Source of the DNA: Apoda limacodes
Lineage: Eukaryota; Arthropoda; Insecta; Lepidoptera; Limacodidae
Direction of reading: 5' to 3'
NCBI GenBank assembly: GCA_946406115.1
Contig: OX291544.1
Location: forward strand, 5,952,001-6,016,000
Length of the DNA: 64,000 nt
Of this stretch, positions 56,566 through 64,000 are shown one piece after another (the stretch's first letter is position 1; every line of letters starts with the position of its first letter). The position numbers were made by a program, and so were the translations under genes. The notes below the pieces were generated by a model. It was given only the letters and a program-made list of their open reading frames with translations. It was not told the DNA's origin and searched no databases.

Positions 56566-57529
56566 AATAGGTAAGTGTTTGATTATTTTCATTTGGTAGG
56601 GTTTTATTTTTATTTCAATAGGTTTTTATGAAAAACAGTGTGATTCCTTTTACCTTTCTTTTTGTGATTTTCTTAGTTTTTTAATTACTTTATTATCCAT
56701 TAAAAACTAATAACAAACGAGAAAAAAGTAACAAACAGAAACATTAATAACTTAGTGATGGCACAGATTATATAATACTATGGTGACATTTAAATTAAAT
56801 TGACAAATCGTTGAAATCGGAAACTACTTACTCGAAAAATTAAAAAAAAATGTATGTCCACGCATCGCCCTTTTATTTTCTGCTCAGCCAAAGTTAAAAC
56901 TGTTGTCCTATTTTACTTTCAACCATTTGTTCCGAAAACTGGTAAAACCACAATAAGCACATACTTCCAATAAAAATGGTTTTAAACAAAATCTTTTTAC
57001 AATATTTTCAAATAGAATAATTCTTATTGTACGGACCCCGTTATTGCGTGTTGGTACAACTCGCACTTGGCTGGTTTTATAAGTAGCTAAATAAAAAAAT
57101 ACTCTTCCTTAATTTCGCGTCCGAATAAATGCTTTCCTATTTTTTTTTCCTGAAATTAAGTTACAAAAAATTTGAAAGTGGAATTGATAAGGGACGTAAA
57201 ATATTGAAATGGATGTAAAATGCAATGGAGGAAGCGGGAGCGGAGTTTTTGATATTAGCAGCAGTAATCCGGCTATAAAACAGATTTGGACTAGCTCTCA
57301 ACTAATCCGCTATATATTAAAACTCTTCTGATAATCTTCTGCCTTCATATATGTAAAGTAAATGTACTAAATTAACTTGCAATCTCGTATTAATACTTTA
57401 TATATCCACATTGCACTCTGTTGTCTGTTAATATAATTCATAAAAAATGTATAACTAACTATATGAGCACCTCTATATTAAATAGTTACAATTTTATTTT
57501 ATTAATATATAATCATCATCTGTGATTAA
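56566..57529. other. Non-coding stretch
   Basis: AT-rich. 57,030-57,085 (TACGGACCCCGTTATTGCG ... ACTCGCACTTGGCTGGTTTT) is the head of a GGTTCCGTA repeat in reverse. Confidence 0.5.
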
Positions 57530-57712
57530 ATGTAACATTATACATGTATAATATACACATATATAAAAGTGATAATTACAAATACATATAATTTTTGTAA
57601 ATACATACATATTATACGTAGAAAATACCCAGAATCAAGACAAATATAAGAGCGCGGGGATCGAACCCACTCCCTTCGGTTCAGCAGGCAGGTTATTATT
57701 ATCCACTAATCA
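57530..57712 (-). repeat. tRNA-derived SINE, second copy (head truncated)
   Basis: The minus strand has B box GGGTTCGATCCCCGCGCTC (57,671-57,653), then CTTGATTCTGGGTATTTTCT and TATGTATGTATTTACAAAAA, the same tail as the SINE at 56,240-56,450. The A box side is replaced by other sequence. Confidence 0.55.
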
Positions 57713-57714
57713 CA

Positions 57715-57763
57715 CATTTGTTGTTACATCACAAAAATATTTCTTTTGCGATTATTTATATAG
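57715..57763 (-). repeat. GGTTCCGTA-family repeat copy F, left half (split by LINE)
   Basis: TTTGTTGTTACATCACAAAA + ATATTTCTTTTGC is the complement of 24,523-24,557 in copy D. The matching other half lies beyond the LINE at 60,425-60,560. Confidence 0.75.
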
Positions 57764-60412
57764 ATCACGGCGGCCACACTCGTATCTATGCGTGCCTATA
57801 CAGGTCTCATAGCGGTGATACGGACGTAACTCGACTCTTCACGCACCTGAGTTTGACGACTGACAAAGTTCTAGAGCAATATCCCACAGCAGAACTAGTT
57901 ATTTTGGGAGACTTTAACGCCCACCATCGTGAGTGGCTCAGTTCTTGACCCAATAACTATGCAGGGATATCTGCTCATGAATTTGCTCTGACCTATGGAT
58001 TCTCTCAGCTGGTACTTTCTCCAACGAGAATACCAGATATAGAGGACCATACGAGCTCCTAACTGGACCTTCTGCTGACTACACGTCCGGACGGATACTC
58101 CGTATCAGTGGATGCGCCTCTTGGCTCCTCGGACCACTGTCTCGTTCGGACTTAAATGTCATGCACACAACCCGATCCTTCTGGGCCAACTAATTGGCGT
58201 CGTGTGTGGCACTATAAGTCGGCAGACTGGGACGGATTGCGAGAATTTTATGCATCGTACCCGTGGAGGCAGCTCTGCTTTAGCTCAGATGATCCTGACG
58301 TCTGCGCAGCCGCAGTCACTGAGACAATCCTCGCTGGTATGGAATGTTTCATTCCTAACCTGCGAGTAGCTGCCGGCGTCAAAAAACGACCGTGGTTTAA
58401 TAGGTCTTGCAGAGAAGCTAAAATTCTTAAGCAAACTGCATATGAGGCTTGGACCACGGCTCGTAATAATAAGGATCCGAATATTTCTGAGTTAAAACGC
58501 AAATTAAATGCTGCCTCGAGGTTCAGTAAGAAAGCAACTGCTAGAGCAAAATTCCAATTCATCGGCAAAATAGGTGGGCGACTTGCGAGCTATCCTTCTG
58601 GGAGTCGTGCTTTCTGGTCGCTTGCTTAAGCTGCCGAGGAGAACTTCTGCCAGTCGTTGTTACCACCACTGCGAAAGACCGGTGGTGACTCGGCCCATAG
58701 TGCAACAGAGAAAGCCGATCTTTTGGGCAGTCTCTTTGCCTCCAACTCGAATATGAACGACGAAGGCGCTGTACCACCTACTTTACCGTGGTGCGGTAAG
58801 ACCATGCCGGAAATCTCTATAACACAGCGAGAGGTCCGGCGGGCGTTGTTTTCCCTAGACGTTCATAAGTCGAGTGAGCCAGACGGTATACCAGCAGTGG
58901 TGCTTAAGCAGTGTGCTCCTGAGTTATGTCCTGTACTCACGCGCCTCTTCGCGCTTTCCGTCTTCATGGAAGACTGCGAATGTGCACCCGGTGCCTAAAA
59001 AGGGCGATAGATCAGATCCATCGAATTACAGGCCTATCGCTATTACCTCTCTCCTCTCCAAGGTGATGGAGCGTGTGATCAACACACAGCTTTTGAGATG
59101 ACCTGATCAGCGACCGTCAATATGGCTTTCGCCACGGTCGCTCCGCTGGTGACCTTCTTGTGTATCTCACACACCGATGGGCACTAACCATTGGAGTCAG
59201 GGGGAGGCATTGGCATGTAGCCTAGACATAGCGAAGGCGTTCGATCGGGTCTGGCACCGGGGTCTTCTATCGAAGTTACCATCTTACGGAGTGCCCGAGG
59301 GTTTGTGCAAATGGGTTTTTGTCCGACAGACGCATACGAGCCGTAGTTGACGGTAGTTGCTCTAATAGCATGGACATTAATGCTGGTGTCCCGCAAGGCT
59401 CTGTGCTGTCTCCTACGCTGTTTCTACTGCACATCAATGATATGTTGGAGATCAACAACATACATTGCTATGCAGATGACAGTACTGGAGACGCTTATTA
59501 CTCGGGCCGTGCAAGTATCCCTCGTTCGTGGAGGAAAAACGTGAAGAACTTGTGTCTCAAATCGAGATCGGTCTGTCCAAGGTCTCTGACTGGGGGCGGG
59601 AAAACTTGGTCCGATTCAACCCTTCAAAGACACAAGTCTGCGCGTTCACCGCTAAGAAAACCCCATTCACTGTAGTCCCACAATTCCAGAACACTCCCCT
59701 CTCCATCTCCAAGAGCATTGGGATCCTTGGCGTTGACATCTCCAGCGATGTTCAGTTCCGAGATCATTTGCTAGACAAGGTAAAGCTGGCGTCCAAAAAA
59801 CTTGGTGTACTCAACAGAGCGAAGCAGTACTTCACGTCGGGGCAAAGGTTGCTGCTTTACAAGTCGCAAGTCCGGCCCCATATGGAGTACTGCTGCCATC
59901 TCTGAGCGGGTGCAACCGAATACCAGCTTGGCCCTTTTGACTCGGTTCAATGACGGGCTGTGAGAATTGTCGACGATCCCAAACTCACTTGCGGTATCGA
60001 AACCCTAAGTCTGAGGAGAGACTTTGCCTCCTTGTGTGTGTTCTACCGCTTGTACAATGGGTTGTGTTCTGAGGAATTGTTCGAAATGATGCCCACGGCT
60101 AATTTCTACCATCGCACCGCTCGCCATCGGCAGGGCATTCATTCTCACACTTTAGAACCGAAATGGTCGCGTACAGTGCAGTTTGAGAGAAACTTTCTCC
60201 CGCGAACGCTTAGGTTGTGGAATGAGCTCCCTGCCAAGGTTTTCTCTAAGGACTACAGTATGGGGTTCTTCAAAAAAGAAGTTATTAGATTTCTGAAGGG
60301 TCGGCAACGCGCAAGTGATGCCCTTGGTGTTGCAAGCGTCCATAGGCTACGGTGACCGCTTACCATCAGGCGGACCGTAGGCTTGTTTGCCACCTTAGTG
60401 GTATAAAAAAAT
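57764..60412 (+). pseudogene. Degraded non-LTR retrotransposon (jockey/CR1-type LINE), 5'-truncated
   Basis: It encodes remnants of a LINE polyprotein. The end of the APE-type endonuclease (LVILGDFNAHHREW at about 57,895; GSSDHCL at about 58,123) is followed by a linker (KKRPWFNRSCREAK) and the reverse transcriptase. Visible RT blocks are NVHPVPKKGDRSDPSNYRPI (58,979), GVPQGSVLSPTLFLLHIND (about 59,385) and the active site YADD (59,469-59,480). The C-terminal end has FLPRTLRLWNELP and FLKGRQRAS. Stops interrupt it at 57,946, 58,060, 58,153, 58,627 and 59,099, with frameshifts near 58,950, 59,110-59,320 and 59,520, and another stop near 59,903. ORF1 and the N-terminal endonuclease are absent. 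The 3' UTR ends CTTAGTGGTATAAAAAAA. It is dead as a source element. Confidence 0.92.
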
Positions 60413-60419
60413 AATATTT

Positions 60420-60565
60420 GCTGTTAGTAAACTAAGCGCGACCTATGTCGATGTATTGGGACAACAGTTGTCCAACGGCAAAGTTAAGTTTGTCTCACAA
60501 TACAGTTGCCCTTTTACGGAACCCTCGGTGAACCAGTCTGACTCGCACTTGGCTGGTATTTATTT
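60420..60565 (-). repeat. GGTTCCGTA-family repeat copy F, right half (split by LINE)
   Basis: TTGCTGTTAGTAAACTAAGC, GCGACCTATGTCGATGTATT, GGGACAAC and TTACGGAACCCTCGGTGAAC are the complement of 24,371-24,510 of copy D. It continues exactly where the left half stops at the other side of the LINE. Confidence 0.8.
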
Positions 60566-61954
60566 TAACTTATATCTGTATATGTTAATAAAATGTTTGC
60601 TTTTGTTAATTTTTTGTTACATTTTTTTTGCCTTAGATAAATATATAAATTGTAAATATTGCCGTGGAACTCTCTGTGAAATTGACAGAGGGCGTGAATA
60701 ATTTATGAATGATTATTCAGGAACTATACATTATGTATACTTTACAGCAGGAAACAATGCAGTATCATATTAATAATATAAGTACCGATGTGTGAAAATG
60801 TTTTATGCTTTAAATTGTTATTAGCTTCTTTGTATTTTTTTTTTTCGAAAAATAATTAGCCAAATTCAGCTTAATGTGTTTTATTTATCTGTATGTTTCA
60901 CAGGTTTATATTTTTTTGTCAAAAAACTATAGAATAAAACAGAGGACGCGTTGTTCTGTATTTTTGACATATTGCCCATCGCCAGTTGCAAAATCCTGAT
61001 ATTCCTATAAGGTTTAAAAGTTGAGTTTGAAGATTTCGCTTTCAAATTTCGAGAAATACAAGTAATAAAACAAAGTTTTTTTGTGTTTTTCTTTGTTTGT
61101 GTGACTGTTCTAAAAAGACCTTCTTGGCCGCATTATAACGTGTTAAAAAAATACCACGTAAGTTTTCCTGACTCATTTTCCCAATTATCGCATATACCTA
61201 TCGCATTTAATATATTTATATTTATAAAGATTGCCAATTAAAAATGAGAAATACTCAGTTGATAATTCTTCAGATGAGAATTAGCACGGAAATATTATTT
61301 TTACAAAATAAATTCTCTACTGCGAAAACTGTTTTCATTTCCGGGTAACACCCGTTTACCTGGTGCATCCATGTTTTGAAATCGAGGACGTTTTATCCGA
61401 ATCATTTCACGTATCATGTCCTCGACACCCGGCGTGGTCCCGGCGCGGCGGCGGGCGTGACGTGGTGTGGCGTGGTGTCATGTAATTGTGTGTAGCGACA
61501 CTTGTTGCGGCATTAGTGGGCGCCACTATCGATGTTTCATGGAAACGGAATTTATTAATATATAAATATAAATTTTGATAAGCATTTCAAGAGGCCTGGT
61601 TGAAATTAACTCAAATTTCCGATTTCTTTCCGTTTAATGAAATTATTTTGATTTTTTGTTATATTGTTAACTAGCGTTAGCCTGCGTTAAATTCTGTTAT
61701 CAACGTGGAATTTTCCATTATGTTGTTTTTTCCTGTAATAAGGTTTTTATTTTCTTCTTACTGAAATTAGTTTTTTTTATGTAAGGCTTATATTTAACTT
61801 TTGGTATTTGTCGTTATCGTATTAAGAAAAACAGAAAGTTTAAAATTATTTTAAGAAACAAAATTGTATGTAGATTAAGATAAGATTAATTAAGTATCGA
61901 TAAGTCCCTTCACTAGTACACAGCGTTACTACGAACGTTTATACTTCCACAAAT
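60566..61954. other. Non-coding stretch
   Basis: AT-rich. It has one CG-rich patch at 61,425-61,480 (GGTCCCGGCGCGGCGGCGGG then TGACGTGGTGTGGCGTGGTG). No gene or delimited repeat. Confidence 0.5.
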
Positions 61955-62474
61955 CACGTGATTTGTCTCTTGGTGTGAACTGGACACGCGCCACGCCTTA
62001 CCCCCCCGATCGACCCGGTCACGGTCGTAAAACTATTGTTAGGCGGCCTCGGCACGTACTAACGTCCCCAGATGAAGATCTCGCTGTCCGGAGAGCGAGA
62101 TTAGTCTCTACGACCTCTCCGAATAGGGCCTCCCTCCAAACCCGACGCCGACGTCCCCGGGTTCGTCGGCGCCCACAAGGATACACTAGGTATCAAAGAG
62201 TGCCGGGGCGCTTCTCGCCCCCACTCAATCGCAATCGTACCCGCGTAACGGGGAACTCCCCTCCTGGCGGTGACTTACCTTCGGGTTCGAGACTCACGCC
62301 GGTCGAAGGGACGCCCCCGAGAGCGACAACCCAAGCCGAGGCTTCCCCCGCGGGGAGCCCTTGAGCGTTGGGCGCTATATGGGCTGAGGCTCCTTCAGAG
62401 TCTCGCCCCAAAAGTCCGGTGAAGCAGTAATGGCTGCAACAGCCAACTGCATAGTTAGCTCAGAAAAAAAAAAA
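61955..62474 (+). mobile_element. GC-rich, A-tailed retroposed-looking insert, unidentified
   Basis: About 500 bp of GC-rich DNA starts abruptly and ends in A11 (62,464-62,474), the layout of a retroposed sequence on the plus strand. It opens a 133-codon frame (61,963-62,364) very rich in Arg, Pro, Ser and Thr, with no recognisable domain; I do not regard it as a host gene. The 3' part (GAGTCTCGCCCCAAAAGTCC, GGTGAAGCAGTAATGGCTGC) has the look of a SINE/LINE tail. The source family is unknown to me. Confidence 0.5.
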
Positions 62475-62590
62475 CGCCTTACGGAAATCTTTGCCGAAAT
62501 ACAATTTTTTTACTGTTTTCGTCACGGTGTCTCGTGTCTGTTTTCAGGAACTTATTTTAAGGTTTTGAACTTTTAGGCAATTTAAATAAA

Positions 62591-63300
62591 TTTTTAGGGT
62601 TCCGTAACTCGAAGAGTAAAAAGGAACCTTTATAGAATCACTTTGTTGTTTGTCTGTCTGTCTGCCTGTCTGTTTATCTGTCTGTCAAGACCCTTTTGCT
62701 CAGGAACGCGTGAAGGTATCAAGTTAAATTATTATCAAACACTAAAGTCAACGGCCCCTTGAAGCTTTCAAATCAAGCTTCTAAATCTAAGTCTAAATCA
62801 AAACTTCATTATTGCTTTCCGTTATCCTAGAATCATGAAATTCGACACGAAGCAAGGTCTTACATCACAAATATAGGAAATAATCCGAAATTTATTAATT
62901 TGTAGTTTTAACAGATAAAAAAAAGTTTGTCCGTCCGTCAAGAGCTTTTTTACTCAAGAACGCGTGGAAGTATTAAGTTAAAATAAATATCAAATACTCT
63001 ACGGTCTAATCTACGGTCACTTAAAGTTGTAAAAAAAATCAATCTCTTAAGTCAATGCAATAAAAAAATATGCCCAAATACGGTCATTTTTGTCGCATAT
63101 TGGGATATAAATAAATCAAAACCTACTGTAGTACTCTCGTTGGCCTAGAATCATAAAATTTGGCATGTAGCAAGATGTTACATTAAGAATATAGGAAAAT
63201 ATTCAAAAACTAATAATTAAGGCATAAACCTGTGAGTCTTGATCTTAAGTTGGTACGGAACCCTCGGTGCGGGAGCCAGACTCGCACTTGGCCGGTTTTG
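62591..63300 (-). repeat. GGTTCCGTA-family repeat, copy E (type 3, full length)
   Basis: Reverse orientation: TTTTTAGGGTTCCGTAACTC at the left, a (CTGT)n run, CAAGACCCTTTTGCTCAGGA, TCCTAGAATCATGAAATTCG and GGTCTTACATCACAAATATA. The right end has ACGGAACCCTCGGTGCGGGA and CTCGCACTTGGCCGGTTTTG. The middle contains two similar halves (TCAGGAACGCGTGAAGGTAT at 62,700 and TCAAGAACGCGTGGAAGTAT at 62,954; CCTAGAATCAT at 62,828 and 63,145), so part of it is duplicated. Confidence 0.8.
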
Positions 63301-63538
63301 TAATTTAAACGTACCCACATACCTACATATTCAACTTTCTCATGATATTTTCTCATTTATCCCATTGTGTTGGATTGGATAGGTCGTTCGAAAATATTGC
63401 AGGTGTGTGAAAACCATTTTTGGATTCCGGGATCCGTTTGAGAAATATTGGGCTTCAAAGTATCTATGTACTAAGTTTTGTTAGGATCAAGTATCCCTCC
63501 TTTCCTACTAGCTAAATAGGTGTTTTTGCATTTGTGAA

Positions 63539-63582
63539 AACGGCTGTAGTATAGGTATGTAACGGCTGTATTATAGGTATGT
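63539..63582. repeat. 22-bp tandem duplication
   Basis: Two units AACGGCTGTAGTATAGGTAT + GT, differing by one base. Confidence 0.9.
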
Positions 63583-63860
63583 AACGAAGTTAAAAGGAAA
63601 ATTATCACAGCTACGAAGCCTTTGCAAGTGTCGAACAACTTATAAAATATACTTGGAATAGTAAAAAAAAAATTTGGTACAAAGAGGCTCGTATAATGAA
63701 GGTGTGTGTCCAGCCGCTGGTTACCCCCTCCGGTGGAATGGAACGGTAACGATATACATAAATACATATCTACATACATTTAATACAACTCTTTTAAAGG
63801 GTTATGGAAAAAATAGTTTCTTAATACAAACGTCATAAATTTTTATAAATTTTCTAAGGA

Positions 63861-63893
63861 TGATCGTGATGTGATCGTGATGTGATCGTGATG
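63861..63893. repeat. 11-bp tandem repeat, 3 perfect copies
   Basis: The unit TGATCGTGATG is repeated three times, followed by ATG. Confidence 0.95.
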
Positions 63894-64000
63894 ATGTATG
63901 TTTAGCGCTGAAACGAGCAATCTCTTCAGTAGATTACAGATTACAATCTTCTAGGTCATCATTTATGTGTCGATGTCGAACCAAGATTAAAATCTTATCT

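Larger units (their letters stand above)
63301..64000. other. Right-end stretch with repeat fragment and short tandem repeats
   Basis: 63,380-63,475 (TTCGAAAATATTGCAGGTGT, GGGATCCGTTTGAGAAATAT) matches 33,865-33,960. 63,539-63,582 holds two 22-bp units. 63,861-63,893 holds three perfect TGATCGTGATG units. A 102-codon minus frame (63,779-63,471) has no recognisable domain. Confidence 0.6.

Noticed and set aside
61963..62364. 133-codon Arg/Pro-rich frame as a gene
   Set aside because: It lies in a GC-rich, A-tailed insert, has no domain, and low stop frequency is expected from composition.
1..64000. CRISPR arrays, insertion sequences, operons or prophage
   Set aside because: The window is clearly eukaryotic (introns, SINEs, LINE, Helitrons). 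The tandem repeats have no spacers and there are no cas-like frames.

Overview
The window is AT-rich, intron-rich eukaryotic DNA from an insect, most likely a moth or butterfly (Lepidoptera). Two things support this. One is an insect-type Tet (methylcytosine dioxygenase) gene split by short GT-AG introns. The other is a dense set of repeats typical of lepidopteran genomes: mini-Helitrons with TC...CTAG ends, the abundant 'GGTTCCGTA' dispersed repeat, tRNA- and 5S-derived SINEs, and a jockey/CR1-type LINE. There are no prokaryotic operons, CRISPR arrays or phage genes.

Left end (1-10,059, minus strand). Eight consecutive coding exons of Tet can be joined in frame: 10059-9841, 6387-6318, 6226-3689, 3531-3392, 1789-1561, 1389-1111, 722-494 and 90-1. 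They give about 1,264 codons with no stop. The N-terminal half is low-complexity (Pro/Gly-rich, then Gln-rich). The C-terminal part is the start of the catalytic module: the Cys-rich domain and the first part of the double-stranded beta-helix with the HxD iron ligands. The last part of the catalytic domain lies beyond base 1. The 5' end of the coding sequence, including any CXXC zinc-finger exon, was not found.

Middle and right (10,060-64,000). I recognise no other host protein-coding gene. This is probably long 5' intron(s) of Tet and/or intergenic DNA, filled with transposon remains. A good candidate promoter plus non-coding first exon on the minus strand sits at about 44,197-44,440 (two DRE-like sites, a PAR-bZIP palindrome, an Ohler-7-like motif and a splice donor). 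It has the right orientation to be a Tet promoter, but the link is inferred.

Mobile elements that can be delimited: a 1,355-bp hAT-like element with a perfect 8-bp target duplication (50,606-51,960); TIR elements at 7,186-7,463, 48,239-48,464 and 55,558-55,990; mini-Helitrons at 16,879, 40,071, 50,297, 53,093 and 53,910; a degraded LINE (57,764-60,412) inserted into a copy of the GGTTCCGTA repeat; and a second fragment of the same LINE at 49,031-49,175. Tandem repeats include a perfect 7 x 19-bp array (22,631-22,763), whose single-copy relative is visible 2.7 kb away, and a 34-bp array (39,691-39,908).

I did not find a convincing new multi-gene system. The most useful leads are the candidate Tet promoter, the nested and delimited transposons, and the array whose origin can be traced within the window.
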